Shown: positions 9,961 to 24,900 of the stretch, in pieces | Numbering within the stretch: position 1 is the stretch's first letter | How the letters are laid out: every line of letters begins with the position of its first letter | Assembly: GCF_001949145.1 (NCBI RefSeq) | Contig: NW_019091398.1 | Span: 28,947-92,946 of the forward strand | Length of the DNA stretch: 64,000 nt | Direction of reading: 5' to 3' | Source of the DNA: Acanthaster planci | Lineage: Eukaryota > Echinodermata > Asteroidea > Valvatida > Acanthasteridae | The notes under the pieces: model-generated | Database searches by the model: none | The model's input: only the letters and a program-made list of their open reading frames with translations | Told to the model about the DNA's origin: nothing | Translations under genes and position numbers: made by a program

Positions 9961-12900
9961 CTGAAGACAAAAACCAGACGTCAACAATTTCAGACCTGAG
10001 AACTTCGCTCAAACGTAAGGAATAACCAATTTTCTTTTGTAACCTTTTTAACAGACGAATGAGCTGATCTGATTGATCTGAATATTTCAATGCAAAAAAC
10101 AAACCAGTCAACTGTGTCCAAAAATGATCTTACCGCACTTTGCTCATGTTTTGAGTTATACTCACCATGGCTTCTTGCCCCGTTGCTATGTAGGGTCGTA
10201 TAAAGGTAGAGGCCTGTGGGTAATCAGGTGCCTGAGGAAATTTGCAAACATAATAAAGTAATTGTTATGGACCAGTCTGCCAAATGGGATTTCTCAGATA
10301 TACAGGGGAATCAAAGTAACATTTGCATCTAAATTTATCACTCAATACTGAAAATTTGAAAGGGACTTGTTACTGATCAAGACAGTGACACTTTGTCTGT
10401 CTATCCTCAATTCCTAGCAAAAATCTTTCTTTTTCAAGAAAGGTCAGCACTAGAACTGTTACAATTTTCAACAGTATTACTATGATCAGGTCTTGACTAT
10501 CATGATGAGAAATACCAAATCATTTCAGATGGCTTATTGGGGAGGCTTTAACAACTATTGCGCAGGTTTCACCCTGGAAGTTTGAGACAGGTGATTGCCC
10601 AACAGAAAAGTAAGCACTGGGGCTTGAGGCTTCAACTTGGTCCCCGCAACAGCACGCACATGTGAAGCAATCATGATCAGGACAACTCAAATATCACTCC
10701 GTCAACTCACCACGTCGTTGGCATAGCCCACTCGCTGCACTTGCAGGTGATCCTGGATAAAAGAACATTCCTTGTGATCATTTATCAGTCGTGTCATGAG
10801 GAACTGGTCTCCACATACAACCATCTAATGATATTTGGACTGGATAATTCTTTCAGCTCGACTGTTGCTCTTTTTTGATTGGTAATGTTTGGAGAAATAA
10901 ATTGTTTTGGTGGGAAAACTTCAATAGGAGTAACAATAAAGACTAAGCAATCGTCATGAATTTGGAGTTTTAGTAACTTTAGTAGATGTTTATACATTCA
11001 ATCAATTCAATTACAGAGTTATATTTCCACATGTAACAAATAATAAGACATCACTTGCAACGTCTAGCAACTCAAATTAAATGATTAAAATGTTAGCTTA
11101 ATTAGTTGTCCAATATCCCAGAAAGAAAACAATCATTTTAAAACCACAACAGCCTCAAAATTCTGTTGTGATAGAATTTTACACTCCAGTACCATGACGT
11201 CAACGTGTCATCTACTGAATCTACCACAATTCCTCCTACGTCAGCAACGTTACAATAACCCCCCCCCATCCAACCAGTTGAAATCAGTCAACACAATCTG
11301 GCAACTGCTCACCCTAGTATGATCCATGTGTGGGAATGGATCATGGACTGGGAAAACCTCATCGTTTTCATCGTAGTCTGGCAATGGTGTATCGTTGGCC
11401 AATGTTGCTAGATCTGGTGGCCGGCCATCCAACGACCTACAGTCCATTGCAATCTGGATTCGGACAGATTCCAGTCTCTTGATAATTCCAATGCCATACA
11501 ATGCGGCCAATTTGAATTAATATTGGGTAACGATGTCAGAGGTCGGTCCTAAGATCATGTGCTTGCCCGTTTCCTGCCCTGTGTTCAAATCCCACCTGAT
11601 ACATAATGCCTACTTGGTTTGTAGTCTTCAATTTCCTTAGAATTAAACTTCTGGGATTTTGCATCGTTCCTGTTAAAACCTAACATCCTTCATTCTCACC
11701 TCTGAAAACAATTCAAGGAAATGGTTTGGCAGAGTGGTTACATTTTCAAAAGGACACACGTTTTCAACATAACAATGATTAGTGACTGTTACACTCAGTT
11801 TCCCAACATCTGATTACAGCTTAGAATGAATTCATGTTAAAAAAGTCCAAAATTGCCAAGTAGAAGGATTTTCATTAAACACCAAATATAACTGGTTAGT
11901 TTGGGTTGATAGGAAAAAATTAAGTTATGAAGTATTTTTCTTGTTCAATTTTTAGTGAAAGAAGTAATAGATTATGAACTTTTGTTAGAATTTTTACCTG
12001 CTGTAGTTGTCTTGCCAAGCCCTGATTGCGAGCTGACTGCACCTCATCCTATGACAGAAGCAACAATGGCAGTAAATGGTCTTGTTCACAGTTTGTGAAC
12101 TTTCTTAGCTGCAAAACTAAAGCTAAACCATTACTTTGTTCATAGGGTGAACATTTGGCCAGGAAAATCTACGGCAGAAATGCTCTGGATTTCAGCAGAA
12201 TGTCAAACTTGATGTCTCAAGTCTGGAAGATAAAATTATCACCAAAGTCTCCAAACTTGAAATACCTGCAGGTAAGGGATGCTAAATGCCTGGTTCTCAT
12301 AGGAGGTGACACCCAGATCAGAGCTCTGTCAAGAAAATAAATGGGAGTTATCAACACGAGATAGTTTCTCCAATTGCTTCTGATAGATACTGCCTCATGA
12401 AATAATGCAATGTGCAATATAGCTACAAATCATAAATTTCTAAAACATCTACTACTAGAAAAACTACACCTCAAAACTGTACGTCAATTGACATAAAACG
12501 TAATTTCAATGGATCGATGGATCACGTCCCACCTCAGTGCTAAAGGCAGATGCATATGTGAACAAAGCATGACGTCATTATGTAGGTCTGTGAACAAGAT
12601 TAATACATGAAGGTCAGGAGTGGATTACTCTCATTGGTATATGTTGATTCAGCATAGTACAATTCATAGCAGCACTTAAATTGCAAAAACCCCCAATATT
12701 GAGATGACTCTACAAATCGGCTTGTCAACTTACATCGTCATCCTGGCGGTAGCTGCCATTGCCAGGGTCAACATGAGATGTGTGTTCAGCAAAGCTTGTT
12801 GAGACAAAGCGCCCTCTAGGAATGCGTGGTGGCTCAACGGCGGATGGTTGACGTTGCGGTGCAGGGCGGGACAGCTTGACGAAGGACTTATGCTGCTCGG

Positions 12901-15900
12901 CCCCATGGATGCCAGGGTACTTCGGCTCCTCGTCCAGACGTTTGCGAAGGAAGCAACAACAGGAGATGAACAGACCGACCAAGACTAGCAAAAGTACCGC
13001 GGCAACCGCTACCATGGCAATGACCAATGGTGACCAGACATCTGTAATCTCACAACGTTCACCTGAGAAGGGGCTCTTACATCTGTAGAGAAAATTCAGT
13101 CAAGAAAAATATTGTTGGATACATCAACTCCTGAATAGGCAATCAACTTTGGAGTAACACAGTGCAATACCCAAGCTAACCCATCCCCAACTGAACTCAA
13201 TGAATAGCCTTAATTTACCTTCCCATCAATCCCTTTTAACATAATCCAGCCAACTTACGTGCAGGTGCTCTCATAAGTGACAGGATCTGGTGAACAGGTG
13301 CCGTCATTCTTACAGAAACCAGGCGGGCAAATCTCTGTGACAGAAAACAACAAAAGAATCAGTTTGCAACAGATGTTTCAGTTTAATAAAAAGACTCCCC
13401 TTTTGCCATTGGCAAACTCAGGGAAATCTACCAAAGTATGTGAAAAAACTTTAGAGATATAACTTAAATACAAATTTAAGTCTAAAGATGCCATATCTGA
13501 TTCACATTTTGATTTGACGTCAACCCTCATCCATTCAAGGATTATCATGTGTATTGCGTACTACACTGAACAATAATTTTAACTATGACTGTCACATCCC
13601 TGGTTACCCCCAACCCTGTGAGGTTATATATTTACAATTTTGTTGATCTGACACGATATAAAATACGCCCGGGACTTCTTGGGTTTTGAACGTAGTAGAT
13701 GCACAATTTAAATTGAACGTAAAATTCTAAAGGATCCTTTCTGTCACTGCAGCGATGACTGGTTCACGTTTTGGCCAGGAACCTTCGGGGCACCGGCCTG
13801 ACTCTCTCTCATACAGCGGTCTTGAGTTGACCCCGAGTCTTGAGTTGTTCCTTGAGTCTCTGGCCAGCCCTTGGATCGGATTGCTAGTCCAATACCCACA
13901 GCAGAACCAGGTTGCGTAGACACCTGGTTCTTGTGGGAAATCTTGCGTCTCGAGTAGTTTTTTTCCGCCTTGCGTATCGGTCGGAGTTTATCTTCACCGA
14001 TACACTAGCTTCCAATCATTACGTTCTTCAGAGCAACTGGCTGGATTCTTGCAGTTTCAGACTCAATTACAGCAACATCATCGAGGCTGGCAAGACGTGC
14101 CCTCTCCTCGGACTCTCCGACGCAAGTTCCCTTTACACCCCGAAAATTTTTAAACCCCACCAAATTTCTACCTGGGACACCCTCAATCCTTTTGTTGTGT
14201 GACCCTGGTGACCTCATAAGAAAGGATTTAAGCAAGAGTTGAGCTATCCAATGGGGTTTGTCAATTCTTCCCGCAAAACTATCTAATTTAAATAAAAATA
14301 CTACATGGAAACACTGGCCAAATAAAATCAACAATTTGTTTCTATCAATGCACACTCAAGTTATCTTATATGTTTGGTTCCCACACGTAAATAGAATGAG
14401 AGTTAATTCTCTTGAACAAATTAATCTCACTTCGTGACAATGACAAACACATCCAAGTTTGACAAATGGTCAGAGGAGCATACGTACGGCTTGCAACAGT
14501 CAATGAAGAGGGTCTGATATAGAGTACACTATCTCCAATCTGTCCATCTGCTGAGATGCTGCTGCTCATCTGGCTGGTAACCATGGCCTCGTTCATATCT
14601 GTGTCTTCCGCAAAGGTGAGGACATAACGGATCTCAATGCTACCACTGGACATCCCAAGGACACGGGATGTGATGAAGGAACTCTCCTCCTCAAAGATGC
14701 TGTCCAGCTACAGGTAAAAGTCAGGTTATATATCAGGCAGGAACAATTGAGATGGAAATTATATAGGGTATGGAAATGGCCGAGTTTGGTCAGTCCCAAG
14801 CTGGGGTCCAACTGTTCAAGTATCATAACTTCCAGATTTCCAGACAGCATCTGTCTTAACTTCTATAAAGAACGTGCCAGTGGGTTTACATTCAGTACAG
14901 AGGGCTTTCAAGGCACAGTCCATTATTGCAGTTATCCAAAGATTGACGGACAAAATTATTGTTCAAATGTATTCTTGGTTAAAAGATGATTATGGAAGTA
15001 AAAAATTGTGAAATTCTTCTGTTCTGGCAAACTATCATTCTGAAAAAACAATGAACGAGACCATTTCCAGAGACGAATCTAAAGATGCATTTTTGGAAAA
15101 TTGCCAATCAGAAACATGTTCAAGCGGGATTCGACGGAGTGTGAGAATGTGTCCCAGAAGCTGCATTCAGACAGAATTCAAAACATGACTCAGCAAGTTT
15201 TGATCTCAAATCAAAATCCTAGAAAAATCTTTTCTCAGAACGTACAGCATTTACTGAACTCTGAAAGTTTAGCAGATTTGTTTAGGGGAACTCCATTAAA
15301 TATTACTTTTATTGCCCAAAGGAACATTATGTACACATGACAATTGATGGACTGCCCCTTTAAGATCTGCCAAGGTCAATCAAGATTATGAAGCAACATC
15401 TTACCACACGAGTGACATTACCAGCTATTCTCTGGTACTGCGCTGATGTTGGGTCTTCCAGATCCAAAGTAAACACAGCATCTGAGCTGCCAATACGAGT
15501 AATGGCAAAAGAGCCCCTGAACTCTGATGCCGCTGAAAAATTAGCACAACAAAAATCTTAGGAAGTAGAACTATCTGACAGATTCCAACGTGAACACGCT
15601 TGGTAGTAGATAATGTTGGTGAATCGTACCAAAGTGCCAGTTGCTCTTTGCATGCTGTCACAACAGGCATGCAGAGCTTCAAACTGGCAGCTTGTACAAT
15701 CGCGTCAGAATCGCTTCGTCCAATTGTATGGTAATAATTGTGGTATAAAAACTAAGTGCAGCATGCGCAAAATGACATAAGTAACATACACGGGAATCAC
15801 TGAACTGGCTATATTTATTGTGTAATGCTGCCAAATCGAGGCTCTGCCTGCCTATGGCAGCAGCGCGCAAAGAGCAAACTAAATGCTGACAAAATACTCT

Positions 15901-18900
15901 TGTGAAATAATACATTTCTTCAAAGGATAGGTACATCAAGCGACAAAATGGGGTAACTATGAATCACGTCACATACTTGCATTTGAAAGTTCAATATTCA
16001 GCTGTGATGAAAAATTATACTAATATTGCAATTTTGACCTTCTGCATAGTTTGTCAGTGACTTCTTTTTCCGGAAAGTTTTCAGTTTTGTGCCCTCTTTT
16101 CCAACATTTTACGATGAAAAACCTGAAAGTAAAGCTGATTTTTGAAAATACTTGCAGGCCGTATGTGTACAGGATGTGTTGTAACAGACTCAGTTTGTGA
16201 CCACAGGTGGTATTCCTGTGGGAACCAGCCACGGATCTGATCTGTAGTACGCAATGAAAGAAGGCCCTCAAATGACCGCATATCAAACCAATCTGCGATG
16301 TCTTACATATGCAAGAGTCGCCGACCAGAGTGAAGCCAGGAGCACATCCACACAAGTAGCTCCCTTGGAGATTGAGGCAAACACGGTCCGCAGGACAAGG
16401 GTCATTCTCCACGCACTCGTTGACATCTGAGATATGGGATTGACACCAAAAATCATTCAAATTTATGAATTTGCAGGTAAAGAAGCTGACAGTAACTTCT
16501 TTCACAATCAACTTTAATCATCTCTTTCCAAAATGTTTGGACCGCTTTCAATTCCAATCCAACCCAAGCAAGTCCTGAAATACAACAGTTTATACAAAAT
16601 ACAAGGGAAATAAATGTGGCGGTAATTAAAATGGAAATTGAAGTTTGCGCATTACTTTGTATGACGTTAAAGTTTGCAGCACACGTACCTGTTTCACAGT
16701 AGTCTCCTTTCCAGAATTGTGTACACATACAGATGAAGGTGTTACCATCAGGAACACAGCTACCTCCATTGTCACATGGGATATTTTGACAGCTACTCAA
16801 ACCTGATCAAAGCAAAATAAAGGCTGGTCTAAGCGCTGATGACTGCGGATGGAATTGTCCGATTCCAAACAAGATGATTAAGTCCATCATAGAATAGTTG
16901 CATGGCTCTCGTGACTCCGTTGACGAACTCGGAGGGACATCACTTGCCATAAGGTGGGCATATGATCCGAGCACTGAGCATGGGTGACACCAATCAGTAC
17001 AAAGCTCGCCATCAAATTGGAGTCTATTACAAACCACTCCCTTGCTGCAATCACAGGGTTTGCAGTCAGGTTTTAGTAACAGGCAGCCATCACGTGGCTC
17101 AGAGACACCTGACCACTCCAGAGCTGCAGGGTGCTTGTGAAGGACTTGCCAAAATCACTTGATACAATACTGAATTATTCAGGGGTAGGGTTTATAAATT
17201 TGAATGTGTTAGTGAAACAACAACATTTGAGATAAAAAACCTCACAATTTAGTTTTCAATCAGCTTATTGGAGCGATTCTCAGGATAAGAAGGTCCTGTT
17301 TTGCCACAAAGCAGACTAAGTTTTGCCTCTTGATCCAGACCTAATGTACAACTTGTCATTCCATTCAGCAATTACAGAACTTACTCAGCATGAAGGTTCC
17401 AGGTGAGATCTCATTTCCGGAGTCAAACTCATTCTGAACCGGTCTCAAGCCAGAGTAGAATGCACTCGCTATCTCAGTGTCATTAGGAGGCGGGGTACCG
17501 GTGAAAAAGATATCAAACTCAACAATGGCCTGGTTACTACCCCCGACTGAGCTTCCTGTCAGCATGATGCCAACAAATTCACTGCTGACCGGGCTCTGTC
17601 GGAACAATCGGTCCATCTGAGAGGGAGGAAAAATATAACTGAATTGAGATAAACTACTTTGGGAAACTTCCCCTAGAAGCTCTGGAAGTTCACGGCATTT
17701 TCACGGGCCACACAAATATTCTCACTATACCTTCTAGAAGAGGCATACTTACATCATCTCTGAGTGCAGGTAGTCTAGTCTGAATGTCACTTTCAGAGAA
17801 CGGACGGGGCATGGAACCAATACTGACCAGTTCTACTCTACCGTCAGTCTCATAGGTTGCTGCAATGCAACAGACAAGAAGAACATTTATTTTAATGAAT
17901 ATTTACAGATCTCATCTTCTTTGAGTGTTTTTATATTTATCTGGAATTCTCCAGAAAAAAAAAACAGAGCAAGAAAAACATCATTTTCATATTTGAAACA
18001 AACTTAACCAGTTTTAGCAAAAATTCTACGTTCAATCAAACTTTCTTCTGAACCAAGAGAAAAACGAATTTCGAAACTGCCAATTAATAAGAAAAGTGTT
18101 TCATTTAATATCAAAAGAGACTGTGTGGCAAGTGAACAGAAACTCGAAGGTCACACAAGTTTAATACAATGAAGGTAAAATTGAGTCGAAAATGAGGAAT
18201 GAGATCACATGGTCAACTTACGGAGTGTTTCAAGCACCACGACAGAGAAGGAGCAAGTGTCGGCATTGCCTGCTGAGTCGGTTGCTGTGTATCTGACCAA
18301 GGTAGATCCTGAACTGAATGCATCGCCAGGATCCTTGTTGGAAGTCAAAGTAACATTGCTCGTGTCATTGGCTGTTGGCAGTGTCCAGTATACAGCTGCT
18401 GTGTTGCTCGTGGACAAGATGTAGACAGTTTGGCCAGATGGGCAGTTCATGATGACAGGGTCCCCGCGATCTGGGAATAAAATGCCCCAAAAGTACTGAA
18501 TGTGAAAGAAATTCAACCAGAACTAGCTGTGCTGGATAACCTCTGTTGCCTGGTAGGGTTAACTCTCCACATCAAAAGTGCTTCCTGCTTTATTTTAACA
18601 GTGAGGCTGTCAATACATAAATGGCGACCTCTGCTGCAGCTGCCTCACCATTTGGAACGCATCTCTCTCTTTTTCGAGATAGAAAACTCTTTTCTGTGCA
18701 CGACGCTGATGCCAGATGAAGACCAGGTGTGAAAAAAACTAAATAAAACTAGAACGGCACATTGAAATCGAACTGGACTCCTTAACTTGCAGTCTGAGCA
18801 GACACGCAATTTTTTTACCTTCGACAGTGATGACAAAGACACAGTCTGTCGATTGGCCAGCAGAGTCGTAGGCTGTGTAGGTCACCGTCGTGCTACCAAT

Positions 18901-21900
18901 GCCAAACTGGCTCCCTGGTGCATGGCTACCGACCAAAGATGGATTACTGCGATCATCAGAGGGACTAGGGAAGGAGAAACTAACTGTAGCATAGGACTGA
19001 CCAGGATCTGTAGACACCGTAGTGCTTGGTGGACAGGCAGTAAACACAGGAGGGGCATCATCTGAATTCAAACAAATGAAGAGTTTCAGTTCAAGACAGA
19101 CCTATCACCAAAGTGAGACATCTTATGAGTTATCTTCAATACGAGTTCAAAAAGCTCACTGACAGAGCGACATCCTGGCAGGCCAGGTTGTTTTAAGGAG
19201 TAAACGCAACAGTACTTCAACGGCTTTGCAAAATTTGCCAATTATTAATTTTGAACAGGCAGCAGACAGAGTATTCAGCTCTTCGTTTTGATCTCTCGTG
19301 TCATCTTGAGGAATAGAGACATTACATGAACAAAACAACACATTGACGGCAATGCATTGCAAAATGCAGGCATGCACTTTTAACCAAACAAACCAAAATT
19401 TGCAATTCATTTGACTTACTCTCGATAGTAATGGTGAATTCACAAGTTTGCGAGTTTCCACTGGGATCGGTGACTGTGTAGATGACGTCATATGTTCCAA
19501 CATTCAACATTTCTCCTGGTGCGTGGTTATCATTAGTCATAATGGAATATTCCCCGGAATTGTCCGTGGCTACGGGTGGAACCCATGTGACCGTGAATGG
19601 AGCATTGTTCAGAGTGACCTCTGTGATGTCTGAAGGACAGCCTTCAATTACCGGTGCTTCTCGATCTACAGATAAATTGGGGAAAAAATATTACAGCTTG
19701 CTCTGCAGAGGACTTCGTTTGGATTGCAGTACGTGGTGGATAGCCACAGTCTCTGAAGCATGTTAAAGGCCTTCTGCAAAATGTCTTGCTGTTAAAAAAT
19801 CATCCTTAACTGTGTCACAAGTGGACTTTAGGGTTCCAAAAAGTAAAATGTCCAAGTAGCTGAGAAGCTTGAGAAATCCTGAAGACAAAAAGGAGTGTTG
19901 TTGTATGACCGTCCAATCTTAACAAGCAGAGAGCTACTCCATCCACAAGTCAAACAGTGAAGCAGTGGCGAATGATAGAGAAGTCAGCTTCCTGTATTCA
20001 GGTCATGAATTGGACACTAACACTAAATGGTGGCCAAACGGGTTTTAACAGACGAGGAAGTGGGCTTCTGAAGCATTAAAAGATTAGAAAGATTTGCCGA
20101 GTACCTGTGACAGTGATGTTGAATTCACACGTGGCTGTTTGTTGACTGGAGTCTGTGGCAATGTAACGGACTGTCCAGGTTCCCATAGTAAATTGGCTGC
20201 CTGGTACGTAACCATTGGCCTCGATCACGATGGGAGAACTGTCGTCATCGACTGCCTCTGGTACCATCCATGAGACCGTGGCATAGGCCAGCTGTGCTGT
20301 GGTGTTGACTTCGATGTTGGATGGACAGGTGGTAAAGACTGGTGGTGCGTCACCTGTGGGCATGAAGGACAGTGATACATTGTGAAAGCAGCAATGTAAA
20401 GTGGATTAATGGACATTTTGTCTACTTCCTCAACATCTACAGTTTAATTTCCTGGCATATTGAACAATGTTCAACATCCAGCTTCAATACGTCAAATAGA
20501 ACATTTCAATAATACTACAGTTGGTTTACCTGTGACATTGACAGTGAAATTACATGTGTCCGTGTTGCCGGCTCCATCCACTGCAGTAAAAATGACAGGA
20601 GTTTGACCGACTCCAAACGTTGATCCAGACTGGAAGTTGGCAGATACATTGGCCTAAAATCACAACCAAATTGAGACAGAAATCCAATCAGGGATATATG
20701 CTTTTCAGTCCGTCAAGAAAAGGGATAGGGATGTTATTCTATTAGTCTTATATTAATATGATAATTGCCTAGTACCTAAAATGAAGCTGAACATTGAGAT
20801 GCCTAATAAAAGCAAACTACACGGAAATTGAGACCCCTGTACCAGCTGAAAATTGTCAACAGTGCACACACTAACACTTTTGATGTTTGTAAGTAATTTG
20901 CCCTCGCCACCTTTTGTGAAGCAAACTCACCTCTCCTGAGTTATCTTTAGCCGTCGGTGGATTCCAGGTTGCGGCAACTGCTGACTGCGACGGAGGCAGC
21001 AACATGTTGATATCTGGCGGGCAGTTCATAAGTTCTGGGCTCTCCTCATCTACCAAAAACATAAGCAACTCTCCATCAATGAAATTCTCAAAGCCTCTTC
21101 ACAGGTGCTTTCCAGCAAAGTTAAGCTGCACTAAAAAGAAACTCACTCCCTAGAGCAAATGTCACTGACAGTGGGTTGATAAGGATTGATGAATGTCACT
21201 GACTGTGGGCTGATAAGGTTGGATGATATATGTCTTTTAACTGTGAGATGGACTGTGATGGTTGGACTATGAACCATCTAGACATGGATATGCAACTGTA
21301 CACATACAAAGGCATGGACATACAATCTTATAACATGACTTTAAGCACTCCTTCCCGCAAGGAGTAGACGTGATGTTGACTGCAGCTTGGTGTGCATGAC
21401 ATCATTGTCATTCATCAAAGACACTGTCTTGCACTGCTACGGTTGGCAGTGTTATGTAATCCAGTGATACACATTCATGTAATGTCTCTTTTGGCACTTT
21501 ATCGGCAATAATGTGCATTGAACCGGCCGTGAACTGAAGTTGCACATCCCTGTGTATAAAATTGGTCCATTGTTGAACTGCTGTGCTTGATGATTTGGGC
21601 CCGACCCCAAGCTTAGATAGCCTTGTTGTCATTCAGTATTCATCAAACCACCGACAGGAAAGTTGTGCACTACAGTGTGGAAAAACTGGAGTCCGAAAGG
21701 AAACCACTGGATACTGTTAATGACAATGTGATACTCGTTCAACAAGGTGGACATTAACATTCTCGTACCTCGGACTGTTACAAAAAAGATGCACGTGTCA
21801 GTCTGACCCAAGGAATCAGTGGCAGTGTACGAGACTGATATGTTGCCAACAGGGAAGACATCACCAGGGTTCCTGATTCCTGTGACAGTAGGAGTGCTCT

Positions 21901-24900
21901 CTCGATCTGTTGCCATGGGAACCGTCCATGTGACCGAGGCATTGTAGAGTCCTGCCTCAGTGGGGACGACCTGATCCGATGGACATGATACAAACATTGG
22001 CGGCAGATCGTCTGGATTAGAAGAAGAAAAAAAAACAGACTATGTTACCAACCGCAACACTTCCAACACAGACTCTCGACAACATGGTCAACCATTCCAC
22101 GACAGTTACCTCCAATCGTTGCATTGTAGATTGTGACGAGGAACGAGCAAGTTGCCACATTGCCAGCGGCATCTTCAAATTGGTATCGGACGGTTGTCTG
22201 GCTACCCAGGGCAAACGTGTCATTTGGCACGTGTGAAGACGAAGAATTGACCACGCCAACGTTGTCAGAGGCCGTTGGAGGTGTCCAGTCCACGACAACA
22301 TCTTCTGTGGCATTCAGTGCAACGTTCTCGGGACAACCAGTAATTTGTGGCTGGATGTTATCTATGGAGGCCAAAGATTAGGGGTAAACAGGTCAAAATT
22401 GGGTCAGCTAACTGAAGACCAACGGAATTGGCTAATCCAATGTGTTCCACTGACTGTTCTTTTTTTTTCTCTCTGAAATTGGAGGATTCAGCTGTTTGTC
22501 AGTCCTGAATCCTCCAGTTCTAATACAACTTCACACACCCTTGGAAGCAAGGATCAAACTGATGTTTATTTTTCACGATAGCTTTGGTATTTAAGGAACT
22601 ACCTCCAACAGTGACGTTAAAGCTGCACGTAGCAGTAAAGCCAGCGCGGTCTGTAGCTACGTAGGTCACTAATGTTGCACCCAGGGGGAAAAAGTCTCCA
22701 CTATTTCCATCCGCCAAAAAGCTGACCAACTCCTCATTATCGTCTGCTGTAGGCTCTGTCCAGTTGGCTTGACCACTGGACTGGCTGGGGTCAGTTGACA
22801 CCGTGAAACTGTCCGGGCAATTGGAGATAGACGGTGGAGTTCCATCTGTCGAGAGAAAAACAGACAAGGAATTTTGAAAAATTCGTCTGTGTAAAAAGCT
22901 TGAGCATACAAAACATGGTCCTATTCCACAGGGTTTTAAAGTTAAAATCAATCAAGTTGACTTTTTCACTTTTTTCTTGAGGTAAATGTTGCACACTTTT
23001 TCATTTCTGATTCCGACAAGTAACAAACTGCCTCACTCACCAATGATGGTCACATTGAAAATGCAGGTATCAGAATTCAACGATCTGTCCTCCACAGTGT
23101 AAGTGATCAGAGTCGTAGTTCCAAGCGCTAAAGGCTGACCATTATAGTCAGAAGTGATCGTCGTGTTCCCAGTGTTGTCAGTGGCATTAGGTGCTGGCCA
23201 GGATGGGACAGCGAAAGAGCCGTTGGTTGATGTTGCAAAGTCCAGGGAAGCCGGGCAGAAGGTGAAGACAGGTGCCTCATTGTCTAGCAGGGGAAAAAAA
23301 ATTGTTGTATTGAGTGGCGTGATTTAAGTTGAGTAGGCCGACAAGTGTGTAGCAGCTTGTCTAAATGCTACAGACATCAGTGACTGGAATGTGCTATGAG
23401 TTACAAGTATATGTACAATGTAAATGTCAAAGGTCACAGCATTAAGCTGGTCATTTCCAAATCACCTACCTAACACCACAACAGTGAAAGTACATGTTTC
23501 CGTGTTCCCAGCAGCATCGGTGGCTGTGTACGTCACTTCGGTCCTTCCAGCTGGCATCGGATCTCGGGGCTCGGCAGTCGATTCAAATGACACCAAGCCA
23601 ACATTATCCGATGCGGTTGGAGCAATCCAGAATGGATTAGCTACAGAAGCCCCCATGGCTAGAGTAGCGACGGTGGTGAGGGGACATCCGGTGATCTGTG
23701 GAGCTTCAGCATCTAAGAAGTGAAGACAAACAGCATGCTCTGATGTTAACAGTGCTCAAAATAATTTCAAGTGCCATTCATTAATGTGAGGCGAGTGCAA
23801 CAGGCAAATGAAAGTAGGATATGTGGCCAAGTGCAGTGGAGCTCAAATCCACAGACAAACCTTGCACAATGATGGTGAATTCACAAACTGTCACAAAGCC
23901 CTGGTTATCAGTTGCTGTGTAGTTGACAACGATGTCTCCGACTGGGAGTGTCAATGGTGGGGTATGACTGGCCACAAAACTGACCACTTCTTGGTCGTCT
24001 GAGGCCGATGGTTCTGTCCAGTCGGCAACACCTGTGGCCATGTTTTGGGTGGTGTTCACAACAAAGCTGGGAGGACAGCCTGCAATCTTGGGGGCAACAG
24101 CATCTGCAGAGAGAAATTTTTAAATCCCAATTTTAAAAAAAAAGGGCCAACCTCAAACCCAAACAGTGGACGACAACAACTTTTCAGTTATGATGGAAGC
24201 CGAGAGTACGAATCAATCGAGAACGAAGCCTAGAAAAACCACTGCTTGCTGTACCAACTGAAACCTGTCCACGTGATTTCTGCAAGACTCACCCACTATG
24301 GTGACGCTGAAGCTGCACGTCGCTGGGTTACCAGACGAATCTACCGCTGTGTAGGTTACCAAAGTGGTCGTATTCACATCAAACGCCCCACCCGTGTAGT
24401 CAGAGGTGACATTAGGGGGGCCAGCGTTGTCCGTGGCAACAGGAAGGTCCCAAGATGGGACGACAGACAAGTCTCCAAGATTTCTAGGTTCAAGGTGATG
24501 TCATCCGGGCAGAAGGTGAAAACGGGTATCTCAATGTCTGGGAGGGGTATGCAAAATAAAAGACTTTGCTCACTCCTGTCACTGTGATTAATTACGAGGA
24601 AAGCAGACAAGTTGAATAAAACAACTCTGAACAAATGCAACAGCTTGGGATTGAAAGAAACCACACCAAGCAGAAACAAACAGATTAAACCCTCCTTTTG
24701 CTGTAACCGTCAAAAACAGTCAAAAATTCCTTCCACTTCCCATGTGCAGTACATAGACATATCGTGTTACTTTACTGATTTTGACTGATAGGACAACTGT
24801 GTTGAGAATGCATCTTTGCACAGAAGGATTTTAAGGTGATAATAAATTTAAACGTACAAAAATTTGTTACAAAAGACAGCATGAATGTCTGAACAAATGC

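Noticed and set aside
21408-21632. 74-codon - strand frame between HYR 48 and HYR 49
   Set aside because: No HYR motifs, no suitable splice sites, and the flanking HYR exons already join in frame without it.
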